DNA of 16,777 nt from an uncultured Senegalimassilia sp. (GTDB taxonomy: Bacteria; Actinomycetota; Coriobacteriia; Coriobacteriales; Eggerthellaceae), in assembly GCA_937925385.1 (NCBI GenBank), contig CALEWN010000252.1, positions 1-16,777 on the forward strand, given 5' to 3'. The translations under genes and the position numbers were made by a program. Positions 10,788-16,777 of the stretch are shown here, one piece after another. Below the pieces are notes generated by a model. The model was not told where the DNA came from, ran no database searches, and saw only the letters and a program-made list of their open reading frames with translations. How positions within the stretch are numbered: the stretch's first letter is position 1; each line of letters begins with the position of its first letter.

Positions 10788-11261
10788 ATGAACGAAGCCG
10801 CAAAGTCTTTGGCTCAGATGAAGAAGGCGAACAAGCTTGTCCGCCTGGCGTTTCGCAAGAACGGCCCGAAGAGCTTTAAGCGCGGTCAGGGCGCACTGCT
10901 GCAGGCCCTGCTGGCCGATGATGGCGCTACCCAGCGCGACCTCACCAAGACGCTGGGCATGAACCGCAGCAACTTGAAGGACGTCGTGAAGAAGGCCGAA
11001 CGCAACGGCTATGTGACCATCGAGCCGGTCGATCAGCCGCGCACCTATGCGGTGAAGCTGACCGAGCTTGGCCGTGAGCTTGCTGAGAAGCGCGTTGCAG
11101 CCAACGATAAGACCGCCGAGGAGATTATCTCCTGCCTGAGCGCCGAAGAGGTCGCTCAGCTCGACGCCATCACCGAGAAGCTGATCCTGGCAATGAAGGA
11201 GAAGGGCATCTGCGGCAAGAAGAAGGGCTACAAGGTGCGCCGCAAGCGTCATCGTCGCTAA
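10788..11261 (+). CDS. MarR-family winged-helix transcriptional regulator
   Basis: 157 residues. The central winged helix-turn-helix (about residues 35-95) reads GALLQALLADDGATQRDL, recognition helix MNRSNLKDVVKKAERNGYV, and wing VDQPRTYAVKLTELG, the MarR arrangement, followed by helices suited to dimerisation (SAEEVAQLDAITEKLI). It ends in a strongly basic tail (GKKKGYKVRRKRHRR), unusual for MarR proteins and perhaps an added nucleic-acid contact. The start at 10788 is supported by AGGAAGG 7 bases upstream. It stands alone on the plus strand with no divergent neighbour, so the regulated genes cannot be read from context; the next gene (11396) is the nearest candidate, but 134 bases with a hairpin lie between. 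Effector unknown. Confidence 0.82.
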   Translation: MNEAAKSLAQMKKANKLVRLAFRKNGPKSFKRGQGALLQALLADDGATQRDLTKTLGMNRSNLKDVVKKAERNGYVTIEPVDQPRTYAVKLTELGRELAEKRVAANDKTAEEIISCLSAEEVAQLDAITEKLILAMKEKGICGKKKGYKVRRKRHRR

Positions 11262-11310
11262 AACCCGAACGCGGATTTTCAGCGGTTCGTTGCAAGGACG
11301 ATACCGCCAC

Positions 11311-11368
11311 GCAAAAGCCACGCTACACTGGATGCATCATGGAATGCATGCGGGGGCGTGGCTTTCGC
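11311..11368 (+). other. Long imperfect hairpin in the leader of the 11396 gene
   Basis: GCAAAAGCCACGC (11311-11323) pairs with GCGTGGCTTTCGC (11356-11368) at 12 of 13 positions. The loop contains two copies of ATGCAT (11332-11337 and 11344-11349) that can form an inner 6-bp stem. No T run follows, and it lies 28 bases before the start codon, so it could be a cis-regulatory leader or an operator. TACACT at 11324-11329 is also a possible -10 box. Confidence 0.45.
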
Positions 11369-11395
11369 ATTGTAGGAAACCGAAAGGATGCGGCA

Positions 11396-11938
11396 ATGGC
11401 AGATCGCGTTGTTGAAAATCAGGATAACGAAGTGCCCGAGATTCCCGAGATCTTGGAGAAGGTGATGCTGTTCTCGCTGGATGAGGCGAAGCAGAAGCTG
11501 ACGCAGAGCAACGAAGTGGTTCCGTTCACCGCGTTGGCGGTCAAGGAGAACCTGTTCATCGAGAATCATCCTGGCGAGTCTGTGGAGGCGTGCTTCAATG
11601 CGGCTCGCCACACCGTGCAGCACGCACAGGGCGCGCAGGCCTATGCGCTGTGCTATGACGGATATGTCGAGGTTGACGAAGGCACCAAGGATGCTCTCAT
11701 CGCCGAAGGCGGCGTGCCCGGTGCCGACAAGGGCTACGCCGTGGGTTACCTGTACGAGTGCTCTGAGGACGGCACCGTCGAGTTCGAGGATGAGCCGGCA
11801 TACATCGGCGAGGCCCCGAACTTCATGATCGCCCTGAAGGCCCCGGGCGAGTACAGCGATGATGAGATCGATGAGAAGTACACCGCGGAGGATGAGACCG
11901 AGTTCGACGTGGAGGCCGAAGGTTCCGAGGAGGAATAG
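11396..11938 (+). CDS. Unrecognised acidic protein, 180 residues
   Basis: I do not recognise a family. The protein is soluble-looking: no signal peptide and no membrane segment. The first 25 residues are E/P-rich (VPEIPEILEKV). A compact middle region contains VVPFTALAVKENLF, EACFNAARHTVQHAQGAQAY, YDGYVEVDEGTKDA and KGYAVGYLYE. The last 30 residues are extremely acidic (YSDDEIDEKYTAEDETEF and onward). ATG 11396 is chosen because AAAGGA lies 7 bases upstream; an in-frame ATG at 11339 falls inside the hairpin at 11311-11368 and has no ribosome site. Codon use matches the neighbours, which argues for a resident gene. The nearest upstream gene is the MarR-type regulator, with 134 bases between. 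The alternating hydrophobic/acidic pattern and good start make it a likely real gene; function unknown. Confidence 0.8.
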   Translation: MADRVVENQDNEVPEIPEILEKVMLFSLDEAKQKLTQSNEVVPFTALAVKENLFIENHPGESVEACFNAARHTVQHAQGAQAYALCYDGYVEVDEGTKDALIAEGGVPGADKGYAVGYLYECSEDGTVEFEDEPAYIGEAPNFMIALKAPGEYSDDEIDEKYTAEDETEFDVEAEGSEEE

Positions 11939-12104
11939 CTCGAATAGATCGAGGTCGCCCTATGTAGATTTGCAGATCCGAGGGTGGGGTTTGAGAGTTT
12001 AGCATCTGATACTCTCGAAAAGCTCCCTGGTCGGAAGATCGAGTAGTGCGGAATCAGCAAACTATGCAAGCTTGTCCGGCTACGTAATGGGCTTGCGATA
12101 GAAG

Positions 12105-12145
12105 CGAAGGCGGTTCACCTGCAAGGTTCAGGTGAACCGCCTTCG
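12105..12145 (+). terminator. Perfect 17-bp hairpin, probable terminator
   Basis: The arms 12105-12121 and 12129-12145 (core GGCGGTTCACC/GGTGAACCGCC) pair without mismatch around CAAGGTT; TCATTT follows. The stem is long but the T tract is poor. It lies 166 bases after the acidic-protein gene and may end that transcript or one from the other strand. Confidence 0.65.
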
Positions 12146-12197
12146 TCATTTCGACAAGGGTTATGCAAGATGGCGTGCTTATAGTTGCAATTGCGGG

Positions 12198-12233
12198 CAG
12201 ACGGCAGGCTATGGAGCAGGGGCCTGCCGTCTG
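12198..12233. other. Perfect 12-bp hairpin without a T tract
   Basis: CAGACGGCAGGC (12198-12209) pairs perfectly with GCCTGCCGTCTG (12222-12233) around a 12-base loop. Neither strand has a T run afterwards, so it is not a standard terminator. It may be part of a structured RNA or a protein-binding site. Confidence 0.4.
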
Positions 12234-12310
12234 GGGGTGCGGCGATGTGTTGAAACGGTGCAGAAGGAAGAAAGCAAGGTCAAAGGCTGGAATTAAGGAA
12301 TCGGGCTTGA

Positions 12311-12319
12311 TAATATAGT
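12311..12319 (+). promoter_or_regulatory. Candidate -10 region of the rpsF operon
   Basis: Overlapping TAATAT and TATAGT hexamers, with only a poor -35 (TGGAAT at 12288-12293, 17 bases from TAATAT). Transcription from here would start just before the leader hairpin and give an rpsF leader of about 65 bases. Confidence 0.45.
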
Positions 12320-12332
12320 CAGGCTAATTCCT

Positions 12333-12363
12333 GCCCCGGTGTGTGCCTTCACCAGCCCGGGGC
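12333..12363 (+). promoter_or_regulatory. rpsF leader hairpin, candidate S6:S18-binding autoregulatory motif
   Basis: GCCCCGG and CCGGGGC can pair. Alternatively CCCC (12334-12337) pairs with GGGG (12359-12362) and GGTG (12338-12341) with CACC (12350-12353), leaving an asymmetric 3' bulge AGCCC before the closing stem. Many bacterial rpsF leaders carry a hairpin with an asymmetric internal loop and a conserved CCG that binds the S6:S18 complex for feedback control. This hairpin is in the right place, and both rpsF and rpsR are in the operon, but the match to the published motif is from memory. Confidence 0.45.
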
Positions 12364-12388
12364 CGTAAAGTCCAAAGGAGGTGAGCTG

Positions 12389-12682
12389 ATGAAGGCTTAC
12401 GAACTGCTGTTTATTATTGCTCCGTCTACCGACGAGGAAACCCGTGCAAATACGATGAATCGTATCCAGGGCATTATCACGTCCGCTGAGGGTTCCGTCG
12501 ACAACGTTGACGAGTGGGGCAAGCGTAAACTCGCTTACGAGATCAATGGTCTGACCGACGGTGTCTACACCCTCATCGATTTCCACGCTGATCCCGCCGA
12601 GGTTGCAGAACTCGATCGCGTGCTGCGCATCTCTGATGTCGTTGTTCGCCACATGATCGTGAAGCGCACCGACCGCGAATAG
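12389..12682 (+). CDS. rpsF: Small ribosomal subunit protein bS6
   Basis: 97 residues, the family's usual length. It forms a heterodimer with S18 on the platform of the 30S subunit. Recognised by the opening MKAYELLFIIAPS, the KRKLAYEI strand, the GVYTLIDF strand and the end VVRHMIVKRTD. The start at 12389 has an excellent AAAGGAGGTGA (12374-12384); a GTG opening at 12341 lies in the leader hairpin and was rejected. First gene of rpsF-ssb-rpsR-rplI. Confidence 0.98.
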   Translation: MKAYELLFIIAPSTDEETRANTMNRIQGIITSAEGSVDNVDEWGKRKLAYEINGLTDGVYTLIDFHADPAEVAELDRVLRISDVVVRHMIVKRTDRE

Positions 12683-12691
12683 GATTACGTA

Positions 12692-12708
12692 GGGGCCTTC
12701 AAGGTCCC
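12692..12708 (+). other. Small hairpin in the rpsF-ssb gap
   Basis: GGGGCCT (12692-12698) pairs with AGGTCCC (12702-12708) with one G-T wobble and a 3-base loop. It lies 10 bases after rpsF and could be an mRNA processing or stability element that lets ssb expression differ from rpsF. No T run follows. Confidence 0.35.
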
Positions 12709-12731
12709 AGCATGAGAAGAGGTAGATACAC

Positions 12732-13199
12732 ATGAGCATCAATCGTGTCATGATCAGCGGAAATCTTACGCGCGACGCCGAAATTCGTTCCACGCAAAGC
12801 GGTATGGCCATCCTGGGGTTCGGCGTTGCGGTCAACGACCGCCGCAAGAACCAGCAGACCGGCGAATGGGAGGATTACCCGAACTTTGTCGACTGCACCA
12901 TGTTCGGCACCCGCGGCGAGAAGCTGCAGCCCTACCTTACGAAGGGCACGAAAGTGGCCATCGAGGGCAAGCTTCGCTACAGCTCTTGGGAACGCGATGG
13001 TCAGCGCCGCAGCAAGCTTGAAGTGATCGTCGACGAGTTGGAGTTCATGTCCAGCCGCAACAGCAACAACGCCAACCAGGGTTACGACAACGGCATGACC
13101 GCCGGTTACGCCCCGCAGCCCGTTCCGATGGCAGCTCCCGTTGCAGCTCCGATCGTAGATGCCTCTGCTTCGGTTTACGACGAAGATATCCCGTTTTAA
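12732..13199 (+). CDS. ssb: Single-stranded DNA-binding protein
   Basis: 155 residues. The OB-fold covers about residues 1-108: INRVMISGNLTRDAEIR, FGVAVNDRRKN, FVDCTMFG, KVAIEGKLRYSSWE, LEVIVDELEFM. A flexible N/G/Q/P/A-rich linker follows, and the conserved acidic tip DEDIPF, which docks partner proteins (helicases, polymerase subunits, RecO and others), ends the chain. It coats ssDNA at forks and in repair as a tetramer. AGAGG lies 9 bases before the ATG. It sits between rpsF and rpsR, the classical bacterial arrangement. Confidence 0.98.
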   Translation: MSINRVMISGNLTRDAEIRSTQSGMAILGFGVAVNDRRKNQQTGEWEDYPNFVDCTMFGTRGEKLQPYLTKGTKVAIEGKLRYSSWERDGQRRSKLEVIVDELEFMSSRNSNNANQGYDNGMTAGYAPQPVPMAAPVAAPIVDASASVYDEDIPF

Positions 13200-13217
13200 G
13201 CGAAAGAGGTTTACCAA

Positions 13218-13478
13218 ATGTCCGACTACGCGAAGCAGCCTCGTCGCAAGTACTGCCAGTTCTGCAAAGAGGACGCGGAGTACATCGACTACAAAGATAC
13301 TCAGATGCTGCGCAAGTATGTTACCGACCGCGGGAAGATCAAGCCGCGCCGCGTGACGGGTGCCTGCACCCAGCACCAGCGTGACATCGCGAACGCCGTG
13401 AAGCGCGCTCGCGAGATGGCTCTGATGCCCTACGCGGTTCCCGCAATTAGCGGCCGCGGCGACCGTCGCAATCGCTAG
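13218..13478 (+). CDS. rpsR: Small ribosomal subunit protein bS18, zinc-binding (C+) form
   Basis: 86 residues. Binds S6 and 16S rRNA on the 30S platform. It has CQFC near residues 13-16 and CTQHQR in the middle, giving a C-x2-C plus C-x2-H set, the zinc-binding C+ type of S18 found in actinobacteria rather than the C- type of E. coli. Other landmarks are [19 protein letters not shown] and [14 protein letters not shown] precedes the ATG. Some bacteria carry a second, zinc-free S18 induced by zinc shortage; none is visible here. Confidence 0.98.
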   Translation: MSDYAKQPRRKYCQFCKEDAEYIDYKDTQMLRKYVTDRGKIKPRRVTGACTQHQRDIANAVKRAREMALMPYAVPAISGRGDRRNR

Positions 13479-13493
13479 GCGCAAGGAGGAACC

Positions 13494-14021
13494 ATGAAAG
13501 TCATCCTGCTCCAAGAGCTCAAGGGCAAGGGCGGCGAAGGCGACGTCGTGGACGTGGCCCCCGGTTTTGCCAACAACTACCTGATGCCGCAGGGCATCGC
13601 CATCCTGGCTACGAAGGGCAACCTGAAGCAGCTGGAGATGCGCAAGAACAACATCGCCAAGCGCGAGGCTACTCGCCTGGCTGATGCTGACAAGCTGAAG
13701 TCCGTGCTCGACGGTGCTTCCGTGAAGGTCGACGCGAAGGTCGGCGAAGAGGGCCAGCTGTTCGGCTCCGTTACCGCCACCCAGATCGCCGAGTCCATCA
13801 AGGAGGCTCTGGGCGTGGAGATCGACCGCCGTCGTGTCGAGGCCGGCAAGGCCATCAAGACCGCCGGTCAGCACGAGGTCGTCATCTCCATCTACCGTGA
13901 CATCAAGGCCACGGTCACGCTGCTGGTGGGCATCGACGAGGTTGCTGCCGAGGAAGAGGCCGAAGAGGTCGAGACCGAGGCTGTTGCCGAGGAGGCTGCT
14001 GCTGAAGAGGCCGCTGAATAA
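13494..14021 (+). CDS. rplI: Large ribosomal subunit protein bL9 with acidic tail
   Basis: 175 residues, longer than the usual 148-150. The N-terminal 23S-binding domain (MKVILLQELKGKGGEGD, APGFANNYLMPQGIA), the long connecting helix (about 41-75) and the C-terminal domain (GQLFGSVTATQIAESI, GVEIDRRRVE, GQHEVVISIY) are complete. About 25 extra residues follow, almost only E, A and V (EEEAEEVETEAVAEEAAAEE). AAGGAGG lies before the ATG. Last gene of the operon, closed by the terminator at 14046. Confidence 0.97.
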   Translation: MKVILLQELKGKGGEGDVVDVAPGFANNYLMPQGIAILATKGNLKQLEMRKNNIAKREATRLADADKLKSVLDGASVKVDAKVGEEGQLFGSVTATQIAESIKEALGVEIDRRRVEAGKAIKTAGQHEVVISIYRDIKATVTLLVGIDEVAAEEEAEEVETEAVAEEAAAEEAAE

Positions 14022-14045
14022 CTCAGCGCTTTAAAGTGAACTAGC

Positions 14046-14077
14046 AAATCCCCCGTACGTTAATGCGGGGGATTTTT
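14046..14077 (+). terminator. Intrinsic terminator of the rpsF-ssb-rpsR-rplI operon
   Basis: AAATCCCCCG pairs with CGGGGGATTT around a 10-base loop and runs into TT (five T residues in total, 14073-14077), 24 bases after the rplI stop. Confidence 0.92.
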
Positions 14078-14290
14078 CTATCTAGAGGCCATTAGCGAAT
14101 CTTCGTCCATGTGGCGGTTAAAGGGGCCCGTGTCTCCTGCTTGGGCGCATCACGTGGCGTTTGTCGCTGTCAGGTGAAGAGAGGTGCATTATTGTCCGGC
14201 AGAGATTCAGACAATGTGCATAGCATCTTTTTTGCAGGGCTCTGCCGTCGATGACGCCTTGCAGTGGCGGCGGCACGACTCTGACTGCGG

Positions 14291-14296
14291 TATGAT
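14291..14296 (+). promoter_or_regulatory. Candidate -10 box for dnaB
   Basis: TATGAT lies 28 bases before the preferred dnaB start. The nearest -35-like element (TTGCAG, 14259-14264) is too far away at 26 bases, so the promoter is weakly supported. The rest of 14078-14324 has no gene; it holds ATTGTC/GACAAT (14192-14197, 14211-14216) and GGCAGAG/CTCTGCC (14199-14205, 14240-14246) pairings. Confidence 0.35.
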
Positions 14297-14324
14297 AAGC
14301 CGGATACAAGAAAGGATGAGCAGC

Positions 14325-15737
14325 ATGCCCGTTGACGTTCCCTACAATCCTGATTTCGCCCCTGAGGTGCCTGAGAGCTCCTCGATTCGCAAAATGGAGC
14401 CCCAGAACATCGAGGCCGAGAAGTCGGTGCTGGCAGCGTGTCTGCTCAACCAGGAAGCCATCAAGGACGTTGCAGCGAAGCTCATCCCCGACAACTTCTA
14501 TCGAGCTGCCCATCAGCGCATTTTCGAGGCTATGCTCGACCTTTACACGCGTCATATCCCCCTCGACCAAATCTCGGTTGCCGACAACCTGAAGGCAACG
14601 GGCCAGCTTGAGGCCGTTGGCGGCCAGGCGTACATCCTGGAGCTTGCCAGCAATTCGTTCGCCCTGGTCAACTGGCAGAACCACGTTGAGATCGTCAAAC
14701 GCACGTCCATCCTGCGCGACCTCATTCGCGCATCCGGGGAAATCCGTTCGCTTGCCTACGATGCCCCCGACGATCTGGGCGTCGTCGTGGAGCAGGCGGA
14801 GAAAACGCTGTTCGCGGTTACGGAGAAGCGCGTTTCCAGCGCGTTCACGGGCATTGATACGCTGCTGGTGGATGCCTTCGAAGAACTGCAGGAGATGGCG
14901 GCGCAGGAGAACAAGATTTCGGGCATCGCGTCGGGCTTCAAGGACGTCGACGACCTGTTCCACGGCTTCCGCGGCGGCGACCTGGTCATCCTTGCAGCAC
15001 GTCCTGGTGTCGGCAAGACGGCCTTCGCGTTGAACCTTTGCACGAGTGCGGCGAAATTGGGCGCTACCGTGGCGTTTCTGTCGCTGGAAATGAGCGCCTC
15101 CCAGCTGGTACAGCGTGTCCTTGCATCCGAAGCGCGCGTGAGCCTGTCGAAGCTGCGCGCCGGTCAGGTGCAGGACGCGGACTGGGCGGCCATCATCGAG
15201 GCGTCCAGCAACCTTTCCAAGCTGAAGATCGAGTTCGACGACACGCCGGCGCTTTCCATCCTCGAGCTGCGCGCGAAGGCGCGTCGCGAGCTTCGCGATG
15301 CCGAGAAGGGCCTGATCATCGTCGACTACCTGCAGCTGATGCAGCCTCCGCAGGCGCGTCGCGACGGCAACCGTGCCGTCGAGGTCGCCGAGATCTCGCG
15401 TGGTTTGAAAGTGCTCGCCAAGGAGATGGACATGCCCGTCATCGCGCTGTCGCAGCTCTCCCGTGCCGTGGAAATGCGCGGAAAGAAGCGCCCGATGCTT
15501 TCCGACCTGCGTGAATCCGGCGCAATCGAGCAGGACGCCGACATCGTCATGTTCATCGACCGAAGCATGGACGAGATGGAGGCGGAAAGCGAGGACCGTC
15601 CCGACTTGGGCACCGCCGACCTGATCGTCGCCAAGCACCGCAACGGTCCCACGCGCGATATCACGCTCGCCTTTAACGCGGAATACACGCGCTTCATGGA
15701 CTTCATCGACGATTCGCGTGTTCCCGACTATATGTAA
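14325..15737 (+). CDS. dnaB: Replicative DNA helicase DnaB
   Basis: 470 residues. Hexameric helicase that unwinds the replication fork. The N-terminal domain starts with MEPQNIEAEKSVLAACLL and includes RAAHQRIFEAMLDLY; the RecA-like C-terminal domain starts near residue 200. Walker A ARPGVGKTA at 225-233, Walker B IIVDYLQL with Asp334, then MPVIALSQLSRAVE and the arginine-finger segment RPMLSDLRESGAIEQDAD. No intein interrupts the Walker A site, where some DnaB proteins carry one. Two starts are possible: ATG 14316 (MSSMPVD) and ATG 14325 (MPVD). I prefer 14325 because AAAGGA at 14311-14316 is 8 bases upstream, whereas it would overlap the first. It lies downstream of rplI, a common order, but separated by a terminator, so it is probably its own unit. 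Confidence 0.97.
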   Translation: MPVDVPYNPDFAPEVPESSSIRKMEPQNIEAEKSVLAACLLNQEAIKDVAAKLIPDNFYRAAHQRIFEAMLDLYTRHIPLDQISVADNLKATGQLEAVGGQAYILELASNSFALVNWQNHVEIVKRTSILRDLIRASGEIRSLAYDAPDDLGVVVEQAEKTLFAVTEKRVSSAFTGIDTLLVDAFEELQEMAAQENKISGIASGFKDVDDLFHGFRGGDLVILAARPGVGKTAFALNLCTSAAKLGATVAFLSLEMSASQLVQRVLASEARVSLSKLRAGQVQDADWAAIIEASSNLSKLKIEFDDTPALSILELRAKARRELRDAEKGLIIVDYLQLMQPPQARRDGNRAVEVAEISRGLKVLAKEMDMPVIALSQLSRAVEMRGKKRPMLSDLRESGAIEQDADIVMFIDRSMDEMEAESEDRPDLGTADLIVAKHRNGPTRDITLAFNAEYTRFMDFIDDSRVPDYM

Positions 15738-15760
15738 CACACGCAGCCATGAGGTCGGGG

Positions 15761-15766
15761 TAAACT
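15761..15766 (+). promoter_or_regulatory. Candidate -10 box for a leaderless transcript
   Basis: TAAACT ends 6 bases before the ATG at 15773, which is where transcription from a -10 box would start. No purine-rich ribosome site lies at the right distance. Leaderless mRNAs with this spacing are common in actinobacteria; no -35 is recognisable. Confidence 0.4.
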
Positions 15767-15772
15767 GAAGCT

Positions 15773-16777
15773 ATGACTGAGAGCCTGACATTCCTTCATG
15801 CCGCCGACCTTCATCTTGGTGCGCCTTTCCGCGGCCTTGCCAAGGTGTCGCCGGCATGGGCTGCCCGACTGGTGCAGGCTATCCCCGAGGCGTTCGACCG
15901 CGTGATAGACACGGCTATTTCCCGCAAGGTCGACTTCGTGGTCATCGCGGGCGACGTGTTCGACGCATCACGCGCATCGTACGGCGATTACCTGCGGTTT
16001 TTCGAGGGAATGCGCACGCTGGGGAAAGCGGGCATTCCGGCGTACCTGATCACGGGAAATCACGACCCTTACACCTCGTGGCAGCAAAGCGCGTTCTCCC
16101 TGCCGGAGAATGCGCACATGTTGCCGGCGGACAAGCCGGGTTTCGAGCTGTATAGGCGCGATGGCAAGCCGCTCTGCATCATCGGCGGGCGCGGGTATTA
16201 CAACCAATCGTGGCCTTTGGATGAGTGCATCGCCGACGGCATCACGCGCACTGCCGCGCTAACGGCATTGCAGCAACGCGAACCTGACGTTGTGCAGGCT
16301 CCTTTCGCCATCGGCATGCTGCATACCGGATTGGACCTTGATCCCGTGAAAGCGCCGGTCAACCCTTCGGTGCTGCTCTCTGCAGGTATGGATTACTGGG
16401 CATGCGGGCATATCCACATGCGCTATATCCACCCCAGCGAGGCCGATCCGCGCATCGTGTTCTCGGGATGCATCCAAGGGCGCGATATCAAGGAAACGGG
16501 TCCGCGTGGGGTGCAGCTCGTCACGCTTTCAGAAGGTGCGGCCCCCCAACTTGAGTTCATCCCCACGGCAAGCGTGGTGTGGCAGCGTCTGCGCGTCGAC
16601 GTGTCCGATTGCGCGACATTGCCTGGAATCAGCGACCTGATTATGCGGGAGCTGTTCCGCGTGAACGGCAAAGCGCATTGCGAGGAGATGATCTCGCGCA
16701 TCGTCCTGACGGGCACGACCGCGCTTCACGAGGTGCTTTCCCGCCCCGATGTGATCGAGGACCTGCGCAAACATGTG
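15773..16777 (+). CDS. SbcD/YhaO-type DNA-repair metallophosphoesterase, 3'-truncated by the window edge
   Basis: The frame is open for 335 codons to the last base with no stop. It is a calcineurin-like phosphoesterase of the Mre11/SbcD group: Asp12 and His14 in HAADLHLG, Asp61 in AGDVFD, Asn96-His97-Asp98 in TGNHDP, His184 in MLHTG, and His213/His215 in CGHIHMR, which together form the complete two-metal site. The residues after about 250 fit the capping and accessory region. Such proteins cut DNA ends with a partner ATPase (SbcC, or a YhaN-like protein), usually encoded directly downstream, which would lie outside this window. YhaO-like relatives with a YhaN-like partner are typical of Gram-positives; I favour that subgroup but cannot settle it. 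The start ATG 15773 is fixed by an in-frame arrangement beginning right at the domain. The ribosome site is poor (CTGAAG). Confidence 0.9.
   Translation, partial: MTESLTFLHAADLHLGAPFRGLAKVSPAWAARLVQAIPEAFDRVIDTAISRKVDFVVIAGDVFDASRASYGDYLRFFEGMRTLGKAGIPAYLITGNHDPYTSWQQSAFSLPENAHMLPADKPGFELYRRDGKPLCIIGGRGYYNQSWPLDECIADGITRTAALTALQQREPDVVQAPFAIGMLHTGLDLDPVKAPVNPSVLLSAGMDYWACGHIHMRYIHPSEADPRIVFSGCIQGRDIKETGPRGVQLVTLSEGAAPQLEFIPTASVVWQRLRVDVSDCATLPGISDLIMRELFRVNGKAHCEEMISRIVLTGTTALHEVLSRPDVIEDLRKHV

Larger units (their letters stand above)
11939..12388. other. 450-base gene-free stretch before rpsF
   Basis: No supported coding frame on either strand. Contents in order: a 9-bp stem TTTGAGAGT (11990-11998) with ACTCTCGAA (12011-12019); the strong hairpin at 12105-12145; the 12-bp hairpin at 12198-12233; a candidate -10 box near 12311-12319; and the rpsF leader hairpin at 12333-12363. 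It could hide a small RNA, but I cannot prove one. Confidence 0.6.

Overview
This window is a GC-rich, almost entirely plus-strand housekeeping segment that very probably lies close to a bacterial chromosome origin. The pairing of gyrB-gyrA with rpsF-ssb-rpsR-rplI-dnaB, the two perfect parS-type palindromes, the actinobacterial-style zinc-binding (C+) S18 and the overall composition point to an actinobacterium. Class Coriobacteriia (Eggerthella/Gordonibacter/Adlercreutzia type) is my best guess. That placement is inference from gene content and protein style, and the genus cannot be decided here.

Layout. 1-4122: the 3' two thirds of gyrB and a complete gyrA (DNA gyrase) with an unusual acidic N-terminal extension. 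4123-5026: a gyrA terminator, the first parS site, a minus-strand bifunctional-nuclease (DUF151) gene, and an AT-rich region ending in a strong promoter. 5027-5323: tRNA-Ile(GAT) and tRNA-Ala(TGC), not embedded in an rRNA operon, followed by two near-identical hairpins. 5366-7862: a two-gene unit of a membrane-anchored J-domain protein and typA/bipA, then a terminator. 8037-10149: a PrsA-like foldase lipoprotein and a stand-alone ModF-like ABC ATPase, separated by a perfect hairpin. 10133-10519: a promoter and two tandem serine tRNAs (GGA, CGA) with a terminator. 10520-11938: the second parS site, a MarR-type regulator and an unrecognised 180-residue acidic protein. 11939-12388: a 450-base gene-free stretch with three hairpins and the rpsF leader. 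12389-14077: the rpsF-ssb-rpsR-rplI operon and its terminator. 14325-15737: the replicative helicase dnaB. 15773-16777: the start of an SbcD/YhaO-type metallophosphoesterase that runs off the window.

How it fits together: the window combines replication and topology functions (gyrase, SSB, DnaB), chromosome segregation sites (parS), translation (S6, S18, L9, TypA/BipA, four tRNAs), extracytoplasmic protein folding (PrsA-like) and DNA repair (SbcD-like). I see no mobile element, CRISPR array, rRNA gene, intein, phage or defence island. The most notable non-coding signals are the two identical parS cores about 6.5 kb apart, a candidate S6:S18-binding leader on rpsF, and several strong hairpins in gene-free gaps. 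I found no convincing sign of a previously undescribed multi-gene system.
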